From the NCBI RefSeq assembly GCF_013426205.1, contig NC_089425.1, positions 3,968,001-4,032,000 of the forward strand: a stretch of DNA of 64,000 bases. Direction: 5' to 3'. Each line of letters starts with the position of its first letter. Positions within the stretch are counted from its first letter, which is position 1. Positions 35,611 through 48,320 of this stretch are shown one piece after another. The DNA comes from Metarhizium brunneum (taxonomy: Eukaryota > Ascomycota > Sordariomycetes > Hypocreales > Clavicipitaceae). The notes under the pieces were generated by a model, which did not search any database, was not told where the DNA came from, and saw only the letters and a list, made by a program, of their open reading frames with translations. The position numbers were made by a program, and so were the translations under genes.

Positions 35611-35651
35611 CATGATAAGATAAGAACAAAGCCTGCGGCCCAGATGGAGAC

Positions 35652-36923
35652 ATGATCCGGCAACGACACGGTGGTGGGACGACTGCAAGTCCTCGGCCAC
35701 CATCCAGCACTACGTCTCGGTATTCCGTGTTGGACACTCTATCAACCTTTTCGAGCTCCTCTTCACGCTTTTCAACTGCCGAGCCGGTCCAGCGTAGAGG
35801 CGACGATGGATCCATGGCTGATGCTTGCTCCGAAAGCCCCTTTAGCTCGCAATTCGACGACTTGGAGATGAGTCAAATCTCTCTCCCCGCGTGCTATACG
35901 TCATGGGACATGGAACCAAACATGTCACTATCAGCGTCACAGTGGCACCATTGTCAAGCACCAGGTGACCGACCTGGCAGACTGGAAAGGAGCACATCCC
36001 TCGGACAGTCCCCTCGATCACCCGCCCAGCCGCGACAAGACATGTACAGCAACCTCTCCCCCGGACGAAACGGGTGCACACCCAACACCACCAGAGGCAT
36101 CATGAAAGAGGCCCCGAACGGCGCAGCAGTCGACCCCGTGCGCCAAAAGATCCTGCTGGCAGCGCGAACCTGCATCCGCGCCGACTACTTGCACTTTTTG
36201 CAAACAAACCTCGCCCGCTGGAGCAAAGAGGGCCTCTGGCAGAAAGAGTCCCCCCAAGTCGCCGGCGCCAGCGTGCGCGATTACGAAAAGCTCCGAAATG
36301 CCTATTCATGCGTCTGCCGGCTCGACAAGCGCATGCGGGACGATCCCATCCGCACGCGCATCGCCCTGGTCCTCCTCCACCTCGAGTACGAAAACACCTG
36401 CGTAAGATGGAAGACGGGGCGCCGGAACCCGTCCGTCGTCGAGACCAGGCTGGGCCGCGGAACCACCAGCTCCATGATCGACCAGATCCTGGAAAACATC
36501 CACCCGGAGTGGCGCGTGGCCGACGCGCGCCTGCGCGCCGAGCTGCGCGCCGACTTTCACAACCGGAAGCGATACGGGAAGCGGTGGTGGATACTGACGA
36601 ACGCCCTCGGGCCCGGCTTGTTGATTCTGTGCTCGTCCAAAATCGCCGCCATAATGTATGCCTGCGTCTGTGACTCTGTCGGATGGTGCTGACGCGTTCT
36701 TAGCAAAAACACGGCCGTGACGATTACCATGCTGCGTGGTATAGCCGACACGATTCGGAGCTCGGAGCCGGCGGCGGTCGGTATACTCAAGCTGGTGACG
36801 CCCGTGGCGGACAGCTTGTTCAGCAACCACGGGTACGCGAGTCATGATACGGAACAGCTTTTGCGGGAGCTGGGGACGTTTCAGCTTCCGGTGCTGGAGG
36901 ACGAAGACGGCCACGTGGCGTGA
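35652..36923 (+). CDS. Hypothetical protein, possible membrane-proximal segment
   Basis: Two exons, 35,652-36,655 and 36,704-36,923 (48-bp intron GTATGC...TTCTTAG), 407 residues, reading AAIIKNTAVTI over the junction. The first ~130 residues are Ser/Pro/Thr-rich and probably disordered. From about 150 on it is folded-looking and charged: YLHFLQTNLARWSKEGLW, LRNAYSCVCRLDKRM, DQILENIHPEWR. A hydrophobic stretch follows at WWILTNALGPGLLILCSS. Codon use is GC-rich like the cluster genes. No family recognised. It may be the larger part of one gene with the frame just upstream. Link to pigment synthesis is not shown. Confidence 0.65.
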
Positions 36924-38001
36924 ATACTTGTTATTAGTCCATGAGGGCGGAATTGAATTGACATTGGGTACTGGCTGCCCCTGGTTTTATCCGGCGATTC
37001 GCGCCTCGGGAGCGAGAGTTGAACGGAGCTGGCGAACTGGGTGGAAGAGTATCCAGATATTTTGCCATGGTTGCCTCTGGAAGGCAAGGCCGCGGCAACT
37101 TGTACTATAGCCTATACTTTATAGAGTCACGGTCTAGGGTTCAGTAACAGCAATGTAATGCTGTGTAGCGCGTTGCTGGCAATGCCTTGGTAAAGAGGAT
37201 CGACGGTAGTAGTTTGCATCAAAGCCCTCATCCTACATGTTAAATTTGAGACCAACGATTATACGAGGTTTATTATTTCCAGTAGTCATCTATTACATAC
37301 TCGTTGACTTTTCGACGCGACTTTGAGCCAAAGCTTGTTATACTGGCGATTCTGTCGTCATCTAATTGGCAACTGATATCAGGCTCTGGATAATCGTGTA
37401 ATACAGTTTCTGCTCTGTGCCCGCCAGGGATCAAGATGACGTGCTAGACTAGTCACGACAAGGGCGACAAGAACAGGGCGAATAATATGTCCCTCTTTTG
37501 GCGTATGATAGGATAGTGTAAAGAGGCATTAAAAGATGGACATATAGACTCACCTCCAAGCTGAATTTTGTATAGCATAAACGATGAATGAAGCCATATA
37601 ATACTAGTGGTAATAGGAGAGAGAGATTTGCTTATGATATACTCTTTGTAAGTGTAATAGTTTTTGCAAAATCATGCATTGTACTGTCAAGCATTATGCG
37701 AGATTGGAATTATAAACCATTTTGGGCGTGAGATCACGTTTTCTGTTACAGCAACATTTAGGCTGACAGTGTTGGTTATAGAAATTAAGTCACGTAAAAG
37801 GCGTGTGAGACAGCTCCCTTCGCTGTGTCATGCAGCATCTCTGGAGATGCCAAACACGTATACGATGAAACAAATTGAAACCCATCTTCTACACTGTGTA
37901 CTTTGACTCAATCAGACTGGACAGATGGAAATTCCAGCCCAAAAGGTTTCCATTGTTTCTTCTTCCAGTTACTTAAAAATTTAACTGCAAGGGCTTCTCA
38001 A
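36924..38001. other. Spacer
   Basis: About 1.1 kb, moderately A/T-rich after 37,240. No gene or repeat recognised; the 80-residue frame at 37,664-37,906 has no motifs. Confidence 0.4.
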
Positions 38002-38334
38002 TCAGTAATTGCACACCCAATTATAACGGCCACCGCTGCACGACGCATACGACTGGGGGCCATGCATGTGGCGGCACCACGCGTTGAGATCGAGACCACC
38101 CGATTGCTCACCGCTCTTCCAACACATCCAGTCATAACAGCCAGACCCGATGGTTCCAGACGTGTAGCTGTCATCATATTGCCACCTACAGGCGGCGTTC
38201 ATGTCGATGCCGCTAGTGGTCCTGGGTTGAAGGGCGGGCATCGAGTCGGGCACGGCTGCGGCAGCGGCAGCACTTGGGCCGGTGAGGAGCGCTAGGCTGA
38301 TGATAGCTCCGAGGATGGGGGAGTGGGCGAACAT
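38002..38334 (-). CDS. Small secreted cysteine-rich protein with internal duplication
   Basis: An intronless frame of 110 residues. Residues 1-27 form a signal peptide (hydrophobic core, then an Ala run), and a short pro-like segment to about 41 precedes the mature part. Six Cys at 49, 66, 71, 87, 99 and 108 could form three disulfides. Two halves are alike: GIDMNAAC...C...YDWMC and GLDLNAWC...C...YNWVC, so the domain arose by duplication. It resembles small secreted proteins common in ascomycetes; I know no proven activity for this pattern. Candidate effector or surface protein (inference). It lies about 2 kb from the edge of the A+T-rich block. Confidence 0.75.
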   Translation of the reverse strand: MFAHSPILGAIISLALLTGPSAAAAAAVPDSMPALQPRTTSGIDMNAACRWQYDDSYTSGTIGSGCYDWMCWKSGEQSGGLDLNAWCRHMHGPQSYASCSGGRYNWVCNY

Positions 38335-40084
38335 GTCGGCGGCTATTTTGGAGCATGATTAGCAAGTGAAGCGGCTAGTGACGTGCTTGCAAGATGCAAG
38401 GCTGGGCGGAGGGAGGGCGTTGATTGATGAGGCTGGATTGGGTTGCTTTTGGTGTAGATGGGTTTGATAAAGATTGATGAGACTGGTAGATGATACCGAG
38501 GTGAGTTGATATATTCTTGAAAGAAAGGATTGCGGACAGCTCGTTCCAAGCATGTCAGTCTCGTTTTCATAGTGTATTCCTTGCAACGCTGACTACATAA
38601 ACGAATGAGAACGTACCAGGTGTGACAAGGGCAGCCTAACTGGGCTTACAAGAAAAGGTTTAATTCAATTTGATTATCAACTTGAAGGTATCAAACGTTT
38701 CTTGCTTCCAAAGAGACATTGGAGGGTAAGCGGTATCTATAACTACAAAAAGTTGGTGAGCCGTCAAGGCCTGAGGGAGCCCTTCCCCGCTCGGGGTTCG
38801 GGTTCTTGTGATACTTTTATTGATGTTGTGTGACCTCTGTTGGCCCAATGCCTGCGCCGTTGTATCAGTTGTGTGATACCTGGTAAGCAGCATACATATG
38901 TAGTTGGTGACCAATATCGGAGAATATATCGAGTGTAAGGCACTGGCGGCGCATTATTGACTGCCATGCAACCCATCGAAGTCGTAGCCTCGCTGCATGT
39001 CGCCAGCGACACCATTGTGGTCTATCCCAGTAGCCCAGTAGTAGGTGAAGCTAATGCAAGCACTTGTGTTCCACCAGACTCTACAGACGGAAAATGCACA
39101 TGTTTCGTAATGAGCGGATGCCCCTCAATCTGGAGTCAGTATTACCAATATCTCGAAGATCGACTACCGTACAACACGGCACCGGTACGTAATACCAAGG
39201 CGCACGACCGATGCCGAATGTTCTCGGCAGAACCCTCACAAAATTTTTCGGAACCTATTCCGTAGATATCCCGTACCACAAAATAGAGTCAAGGTATCAA
39301 AATACTTACCTAGTTATGTATGAAAGGGTCATGCTATCACATTGCAGAAATGATTTAAGTCTAGATATCCCGGAAGAAGCCGTACGAGGGACAGCTATTG
39401 GCCTTTCCACTGCCAAACAGCATAGCCACGAAGCCCATGAAACATGGAGAAATGGACGGCCGTGGCGGTATTGGGCTGGTGGGATGGCCGGCTGTTGTAG
39501 AACAAACTTTATGTGTTACGTAGCCACCCAGTCCAACCGGTGAGCCGGTTTATCCCCGAGTCGTTGCATTCATAGCCAAGGTCTTCGACATTGCTTGATC
39601 GTCGCCTAATTTATGGGTAAAACAAGGGCACTGACGTTGACTTGACGTCTTGCAGAGCGCATAGAGAAGTCTGAAAGATCCACATCACAAAAACTTCTTC
39701 CATTCACCCTTCGGTCGCACAAACCGTCACAGGGCGGTGACTTGTGTAAAGACACCGGACTTTTAGTTTGTGCCCGACATTGGTATGTTGATATGAAACC
39801 TAAAAATCTTGCAAAGTCTCAGGTGCTCAGTACTTATCGTACACACAGTCGGGCATGGCTCTCAAATCAGCCAAGGCCACTGCGATAGTGACGAGACGTG
39901 AGATGTTGTATATAACGCTGTTCACGATGGTTAAACTCGGCCACAACGGCCAGCGCCACATTTATCTCCCTTAGCTCGGTCATAGGCCTATTGAGGTACA
40001 TATCCGTCCCTGCGGCCGGTTCTTTGTTAGCCTCGCCGATACGGTCTCTGTGAGAAATAATAATTTCGCAGTGTTTTACACTGC
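38335..40084. other. Spacer before the A+T-rich block
   Basis: No gene recognised; frames at 38,957-39,543 look like chance. At 40,068-40,084 GCAGTG and CACTGC form a 6-bp stem with a 5-base loop, right where normal composition ends. Confidence 0.4.
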
Positions 40085-40200
40085 TACGGGCAGTTCTTAG
40101 TTTTATTCTTATATTAAATCTGCTTTTTCTAAATACCTTAATAAAACTTTTTAAGGTCCTATTAAAAACCAAAAGCAGGTCCTAAATATATAAGCTAGGT

Positions 40201-40347
40201 ATTAATTATTAAAAAGTTTTAAAAAAATTAACTTTAAATTTTAATTAAATTTTAAAAATAAAATTATTATTAATTATAAAAAAATTTTTTAAGCTTATAA
40301 AAACTTAAAAATTTAAAAATAAATAAAATTATTATATTATATTTAAT
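40201..40347. repeat. Dispersed repeat, copy 1 (second copy 42,357-42,503)
   Basis: The 147 bases starting ATTAATTATTAAAAAG recur nearly unchanged, in the same orientation, at 42,357-42,503 (differences mostly C/T or G/A, plus small indels). The pair brackets about 2 kb of further duplicated DNA, so it may be the end of a larger duplicated or transposed unit. Confidence 0.7.
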
Positions 40348-41044
40348 CCCTTTAAAAGAGGTAAAACTACTAATATAAATTTATTTAGCAGCTTTAGCTT
40401 TATAAGCCTTTTTAGTTTTTTTAGCCTTTTTAGCCTTAGCTTTATTAGTTTTAATAGCTTTTTTATAGCTAGTTTTATAGCTTTTTTAATATTATATTTT
40501 AGTTTAATATTTTTAAAAGCTTTTTTTTTTAAATTCTTAATTATTTTTATAACTTTTTTAATTTTAAAATAAGTATTTTTTTTATTATAAAAAGCTTTTA
40601 ATTTATTAATAGCTATATTACTTATTAGGCTTTATTAGCTTTAACTCTTAAAGATTATAATAAATAACTTACTTATATTAGGCTTTTTATTATACTTAAT
40701 TATTTCCCTTTTAAAAAAGGTAAAACTACTAATATAAATTTATTAAGTAGCTTTACTTTTAATATTATTAGCCTTATTAGGCTTTTTATAATTAATATAA
40801 TAGCTTTTTTAAAGTTATATTTTAGCTTTATATTTTTAAAAGCTTTTTTTTTTACTTTTTAATAATTTTATTATTTTTTTTAATTTTTATTAAGTTAAGA
40901 TTTTTAGCTTTATAATAATTATTTTTTTTATTATAAAAAGCTTTTAATTTAATATTAATTATATTATTTTTTAAGTTTTATTAGCTTTTAACCTCTAAAA
41001 GTTATAATAAATAATTTACTTATATTAAGCTTTTTAGTATTTTT
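40348..41044. repeat. Imperfect tandem duplication, ~350-bp units
   Basis: A unit starting with CCCTTTAAAAGAGGTAAAAC at 40,348 recurs from about 40,706 (CCCTTTTAAAAAAGG...). The two share AGTAGCTTTA-like, TTATAATAAA and AAGCTTTTAATTTA blocks in the same order. Unit boundaries are approximate. Confidence 0.6.
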
Positions 41045-41082
41045 ACTTATATTATTATTAATATATACTTTATATATGATAG

Positions 41083-42326
41083 TTTATAAATAGCTATAAT
41101 AAATATTAATAAGTACTTGTAAAATATATATATATATAAAAGTAATAACTTATAATTAATTATATTATTATAGTAAAGTTTTAATAATAAAAAAATAACT
41201 TAAATAAAGAGAAATAAAACTAACTTAAAATATAAGTAAAACTATATAAATATACTATATATATAAGTATTTTAGGTTTTTAGTATAATTTAATATAAGT
41301 TATAAGTATAAAGTTATTATAATATATAAGATTTACCTTTATAATAATAGTAGCTAAAATTATTATAAAATAGTTTTAATTAATAATTATAATATAATAC
41401 TAATTATACTAATATATTTAATATATTATAATATATAAATAATTTACTTTTCTAGCTTTTTATTATTTTTAGCCTAATATAGCCTAATATTATTTTAGAT
41501 TTTATACTTATATAATACTTATATTATATATATAATTTTATTTAATTATAAAGTAAATTAACTATAAATTAATACTTAGTTATTTTAGTATTATTATTTA
41601 TAAATAGCTATAATAAATATTAATAAGTGCTTATAAAAGATATATATATATAAGAGTAATAATTTATAATTAATTATATTAGGTTTTAATAGTAAAAAAA
41701 TAACTTAAATATAAAATTAACTTAAAATATAAAAAAACATAAACCTTATAAATATATTATATATATAAGTATTTTAGGTTTTTAATATAACTTAATATAA
41801 GTTATAACTATTAATAATAATATATAAAGTTTAATTATATAATAATAGCTAAGATTATTATAAGGTAATTATAATTAATAAGCTATAATATAATATTAAT
41901 TATACTAATATATTTAATATATTATTAATATTAATATTTGGTCAATTCGCTTTATAATTAAATAAAATTATATATATAATACTAATATTATATAAGCGTA
42001 AAATCTAAAATAATATTAGGCTATATTAGGCTAAAAATAATAAAAGACTAGAAAAGTAAACTATTTATATATTATAACGTGTTAAATATACTAGTATAAT
42101 TAGTATTATACCGTGGCTTACTAGTCGCGGCTACCTCGCGATAGCCTTAGCTACTATTATATAGTTAAACCTTATAATTTAATATATTATAATATATATA
42201 TAAATAGTTTATTTTTTTAGTTTTTTATTATTTTTAGCCTAATATAACCTAATATTATTTTAGATTTTATACTTATATAATACTAGTAATATATATAATT
42301 TTATTTAATTATAAAGCAAATTAACT
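41083..42326. repeat. Nested direct and inverted repeats
   Basis: The segment 41,083-41,470 is repeated directly from 41,597 to about 41,945 (shared start TTTATAAATAGCTATAATAA). The piece 41,395-41,585, containing TTTTTAGCCTAATATAGCC, occurs inverted at about 41,945-42,112 and again directly at 42,178-42,326. A short GC-normal scrap (42,110-42,160) sits between the inverted and direct copies. Confidence 0.6.
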
Positions 42327-42356
42327 AAATATTAATATTAATCTAATAAATTAAAT

Positions 42357-42503
42357 ATTAATTATTAAAAAATTTTAAAAAAATTAATTTTAAGTTTTAA
42401 TTAAACTTTAAAAATAAAATTATTATTAATTATAAAAAAAGAATTTTTAAATTTATAAAAACTTAAAAATTTAAAAATAAATAAAATTATTATATTATAT
42501 TTA
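42357..42503. repeat. Dispersed repeat, copy 2 (first copy 40,201-40,347)
   Basis: Second copy of the 147-bp repeat described at 40,201, same orientation. Confidence 0.7.
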
Positions 42504-42889
42504 ATTAATTATTAACTTATTATAAAGCTATTAATTTTATTTTTTTAAGTACTTTATTATTATAAAAACCCTTTTAATAGGTTTTTTATAATAAAATTTT
42601 AGAAAAGAGAAATATACTTAATAAAGCCTTTTTATATAAGTTTCTTATAGGCTATAAATATTACTAAATATAAAAGACTAGCTATACTTATAGCTATATA
42701 TATATATTATTAAATAATAAGAATAAACTTAAAAAAAAGAAAAAAAAAGGTTTTATTTTTTTTTATTTTTTTTAATATATTTTATTTTAATCTAAAATTT
42801 ATTTATATTAAGTTTAATTTAATTTTATTTAAGGTTTTATTTAAATTTTAAGGTTTTTAATAGTTTAAAGTTTATTTATATTAAGTTTA

Positions 42890-43330
42890 GGCTGGCTTTA
42901 CTTAGGATCCTACTTAGACCTGAGCTTCCAGCTTAAGTTTATAATACTAAAAAGAGTTTTCCGTTTTTAAGATTATTTAAAATACAAGCTATTAAGGTTG
43001 AACTTTATTAGCTTGTGTCTTCCGTTTTTGGCTCTTGCCTTTAATAGACAACGGGAGCTAGTGTTACACGGAAATAGCTGGTTACACAAGAACTATAGTC
43101 ACGGGATTAGGGCAGAAGGTCCTTACCGACTTTTTATGTTTAAAGACGTTTTTGACCTTTAAGGCCTTAAGGAAAACTAAGAACTTGTGATACCAAAGAC
43201 TGTTATTAGATAAATTGCGTTATTGCTCTAAGCCTAGCCCTTATTACATGTTCTTACGTGTATTTGATTGTGAGAGCTGAAATCTAATCCCTTTGGGTGT
43301 TTAAAGGTGCCGATATTATACCGAACAAGG
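42890..43330. other. Island of near-normal composition
   Basis: About 440 bases with ordinary base composition inside the A+T-rich block, bordered by mutated DNA on both sides. No open reading frame of note and no rRNA or tRNA that I can recognise. It ends in the left arm of the inverted repeat at 43,286-43,323. Confidence 0.5.
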
Positions 43331-43771
43331 ATATTAACCAATTAAAAATCTTAATATAAGAGATATATTAATATACTAGGATATTTATATAAAAAAATAT
43401 ATATTTATCTTAATATATATAAAAAGATATATATTTGTTTTAATATATATAAAAAGATATATATTTGTTTTAATATATATAAAAAGATATATATTTGTTT
43501 TAATATATATAAAAAGATATATATTTATCTTAATATATATAAAAAAATATATATTTATCTTAATATATATAAAAAAATATATATTTATCTTAATATATAT
43601 AAAAAAATATATATTTATCTTAATATATATAAAAAAATATATATTTATTTTAATATATATAAAAAGATATATATTTATATATACTAAATCAGTTATCTAC
43701 TAGGTATCTCAGATAAAGCGGGCCCGGTACGCAATCGGCACCTTCGAACACCCAAAAGGATAAAGAACATC
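43286..43771. repeat. Inverted repeat pair enclosing a tandem array
   Basis: The left arm 43,286-43,323 (CCCTTTGGGTGTTTAAAGG, then TGCCGAT) is the inverted match of 43,725-43,771 (GGCACCTTCGAACACCCAA). The arms differ mainly by C/T changes. They face each other across about 400 bases holding the 30-bp array. They could be the terminal repeats of a small element or two LTR starts in opposite orientation; no convincing target duplication flanks them. Confidence 0.6.
43381..43680. repeat. Tandem array, ten 30-bp units
   Basis: Ten units of exactly 30 bases, consensus TAATATATATAAAAAGATAT followed by ATATTTGTTT. Variation is confined to AAAAAG/AAAAAA and to TTGTTT/TTATCT/TTATTT. AATATATAT and ATATATATT within each unit are complementary, so each unit can form a 9-bp hairpin. 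Higher-order order of variants: GTTT types cluster at the left, ATCT types at the right. Confidence 0.9.
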
Positions 43772-44382
43772 GACTGTAACCTATTTGTAGGGTAGGGGAA
43801 AAGCAATAATTTAGCTAGCTACCTCTTCCGCGAACAACCCGACTTTGTACGCTTGACAGGTGGCCTGCAATCAAGCGATAGTTTGTCGGCAAATGTCTCA
43901 GACTTATATTAAGCGGCAAGAGACCTGGTATTAATAACTGTTTGTTGGCTAGTAACTATAGTTTCCGCAGTAAACACCTCACTTATTAAGCTTATTCCTA
44001 GGCTATTATCAGCGATTAAGGCACCGGCCTTAGTCTCAGCTTATCTCTTATTTGCTTAGATAATCGCATTTTCCCTCTGTTATTTTGCCTAATCTTTGCT
44101 ATTCAAATACACAATAACTTCTTATCAAAAAGTATTAGTATTACTACTTAACGCCTATAATTTAATTTATATCATGGTAAAGCCGGTTAATTTTCTAGGA
44201 GCAGATAAAGGTATTAAATAGGTAGTATACATCTTTAGTATACCACCGTGGTATATAAAGGTAAGGGTATAAGCCTTATTATTATATCGTGACTCTAACT
44301 ATAACTTTAACTGCCTATATAACTATTAAACTGTGAAATCCTCTCGCTCTTAGTACCTTATTATAATATACTTATTAAGAAG

Positions 44383-44830
44383 TGTAACAGCTAAGGTTTC
44401 TAAGAGATAAACTAGTTATAATTTATATTAATAAAGCTATTAAAGCAGTTAATCTAAGTAGTTAGGTATTATATTAATAATAGGTTATAAACTATAATTA
44501 AATAATTAAAGTTAAAAAGTTATAAGTAAAGCTTAAATTAATATAATAATTATTATTAAAAGCTAAAAAGCTAAAATTTATTTATAAAGTAAATTTAAGG
44601 GTTTTTATATATTATAATAATTATTTACCTTAAATATAAATAATAATATTACTTATATTAATTTTATTATAATTACTTATATTATTTACTTTATATATAA
44701 TAAGTATTTTTTTATTAATAGCTTATATTAATTATTATTTTATAGTTTTTTTTACTTATATTATATAATAACTTATATAATTTAGCCTACTTTTATAACT
44801 TATATTATAGCTTATAATTAGGTTATAATA
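44383..44830 (+). repeat. Left LTR
   Basis: 448 bases, co-linear with 60,308-60,755 throughout; differences are almost all C/T or G/A. Preceded by AGAAG. Confidence 0.88.
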
Positions 44831-47800
44831 TAATATTCTTTTTTTTATAATTTTATTCTTAAAACCTAAGTTTATTTTATAAATAGCTTTATATTTTACT
44901 TTTTTTATTAATAAGTTTTTTTTTTTTTATTTTTTATAATATTTTTTTAATATTATATTTAGTTATTTTTTTAAAGTTTAAAAATTAAAACTAAAGTTAA
45001 ATTTTATATATTATTAAGATATTTTAATAATATATATAGATTTTTATAGCTTTAATATTATATTATATTTTATTTATTTTATTTATAATTTTTATTATAA
45101 AATAATTAAGTATTTTTTAAAATATAAAAAGTATATATAATAAAAGTATTTTTATAATACTTTTAGTATTATAATTAATTTATATAAGTATTTTTTTTAT
45201 ATATTATTACTTTTTATTAATAAATATTTTTTAATTAATTAAATTATTTTTAAGTTAAAATATTTAAACTAAGAAAAAAAATTTATTAAAAAACTTTTTA
45301 TTTTTTATTATAAAGTATTATATTAAATATAAGTTAATTTAAATAAATTCTTAAATTATTTAAAGTAATTATATAAGTAAAAGTATTAATTACTTTTAAA
45401 AGAAAATAAAATAATTTATTTAAGTTTATAATTATTAAATAAATTAAATAAAAAAAAGTATTATAAATTTAAAGCTATTATTAATATATAATTTTTAAGT
45501 ATTATTAATATATTAAATTAAAATATTATATTTAAAAATACCTTATTAAATATTACTAATAATATTATTATAATAAGTACTAATAATTTTTTAGATATTT
45601 TATAAGCTTTTATATATTTTTCTTATTTTTATAGCTTTTTTATTTAATAAAATATTAATATATTTTATTTTTTATTTTTATATTTAAAATTTATTTTATT
45701 TTATATTTTATTTTATTTATAACTTTAATATTTTTTTTTATTAATATATTATTTAATATTTTTTTAAAAAATAAAATATATATTATAAAATAATTTCTTA
45801 TAATTTTTAATAATAATAATTTATAATTATTTATTAATATTTATTTTTTAATAATAAATAATTTTAATTTTTTATAATTTAATTTATTATTTAATTATAT
45901 TATTTTAATATTTTATTAAAGTAAATAAATTATATTTCTTTTCTTAAAAATTAATTTTTTTAATTTTTTATAATTATAATATTATATTATTTTATTTTAT
46001 ATAAATTTTAATTTATATTATATTTTTTTATATAATTCTTTTAGTTTATTTACTTATAATATTATTTATTTTATTTATAATTTTTTATATTATATTTAAA
46101 ATACTTTAAAATTAAATTTATAATTAATATAAGCTAATATTTACTTTATTAATTCTAATATTAAGCTATTATAAGCTAATTATATTATAAGTAATTATTT
46201 AATTTAATTATTTTATTAATAATTAATATAATATTATAAATATTATTTAAGTATTTAATTTAATTTTTTTATTTATTTATTTATTTATAAATAATATATA
46301 ATACTTAACTTATAATATATTTTAAGTTATATTATAAATACTTATTAAAACTTAAAAGTAAATATATTTTTTTTATTTAATATAATTTTTTTTAATAATT
46401 TATAATTACTTATTATTATTTATAAAAATATATATATAAGTTTTTTTATATTATTTACTTTTTTATATAATAAAAAATATTTATACTTTATAAATTTATT
46501 TATAATTATAAATATATTATTATATTTTATATTAATTATTAGTTTTTTTAATATTAATAGCTTTATAATATAATTAAAAGCTATTAATTTTTATAATTAT
46601 ATTAATATTAATAATAATTATAATTTTTTATATAGCTTATATTATAAAGCTTTATTTTTTTTATATTATATATATTTATTAATAACTTTTTTAATTATTT
46701 TCTTAATTCTTAAAAAATTATATTATTATTATATTTTATTTAATATTTTATAAATTTCTTAGTATTTATAAGCTAAATATTTATATATTTCTTTAATATA
46801 TTATTTTTATAATTTTAAAGGTATTTAGGTTTTTTTATAATATTTTAGAATATTTTTAGGTTTTATAAAATATTTTTTTAATATATTTATAAACTTATTT
46901 TTTTTTTTACTTATTATTAGATTTTCTTATATATTAAGTTTTTATTTTATACTTTTAATATAATATTTAATTATTTTTATTAAAAGTTATTATTTTTATT
47001 AATTTTAAAAAATTATTTTATTATTATAAATACTTTTATATTATAATTATTTTTTTAACTTAAAGTATTTATTTATTTATTTTTAAATTTTTTTTAATAA
47101 ATAATTTTATAATTAAATTTTAAAAAATATTTAACTTATTAAATTTATTATTTATTTAATTATTATATTATTATAAAATAAAAAATATTTTTATAATTAA
47201 TATATACTTTAATTTTATATTTACTTTTTATAAAATAATATTTAAATTTCTTAAAAGTATTAATAATTATTAAGAATTTTTTATTATAAATAAAATAATT
47301 AAATTTTATTTTATAAAGTTTTTTTAAGTAAAATATAATAAAATATAATTTTTTATTATTATTTTATTATTTAATTTATATTTTTAAAGTAAAATTTAAA
47401 AAATTAATTTTTAATTTTATTTTTTTTTTAAATTAAAAGTTTTTAAAATAAGTTTAAATATAATAAGTTTTTTAATTTTATTAAAAATATATTATATTTT
47501 ATTATTTTAATTTTATTACTTATTTTTTTTAATAAGTTTATTTAAAAATATTATAATTTTATTATAATTTTTAATAAATTTTTTATAATAATTTATAAAG
47601 CTTTTAAAGCTTTATATATTTTTAATATTTTTTAATATTAATTAATTTTTTATTATTTTTATTTTAGATTTTTTTATTTATATTTTATTTAATTATATTA
47701 TATATTTTAAGAAATTTACTTTTTAAGTATAAAATTTATTTTTTATTAGTTTTATTAATAATTTTATATTTTATAATACTTATAATACTTTATATATATA

Positions 47801-48320
47801 TTTTTTATAATTTTTAAGGTTTTTAAGAAAATTAATATATTATTTAAATATATTATTATAAAATTATTTAAATATTTTTATAATATATTATTAATTATTT
47901 ATTAAAATATTATTAATATATTAATAAGCTTAAATAATATTATTAAGTATTTAAATAATTTAAATTTTATTTTAAAGGTTATTTTTTATTTATAGCTTTT
48001 TTTTATTTAAATTAAATTATATACTTTTTTTAGGTTTAAAATAATAAATTAATTTATTTTATATAATTAATTTTATAATTTAAAAATAAGTAATAATAAT
48101 ATTTAATTTTTTATGATAATTATATTTAATTATTAATAATTTATTATTAATTATAATTTCTTATTTTTTTTTAAAATAAATATAATTAAATATTTAACTT
48201 TTAATATAAATACTTTAATATAGCTTTTTATTAATATTTTATTAATATACTTTTATAATATTTTAAGTTTTTTTATATTTAAGTTATAAATTTTATAAAA
48301 TATTATTAACTTTTTATTTA

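Noticed and set aside
36074..36673. Arg/Pro-rich plus frame of 199 residues and a minus frame of similar length
   Set aside because: Shadows of the 35,652-36,923 gene; amino-acid composition is typical of out-of-phase GC-rich codons.
42890..43330. Suspected rRNA or tRNA fragment in the GC-normal island
   Set aside because: I could not match any conserved rRNA segment or build a tRNA cloverleaf.
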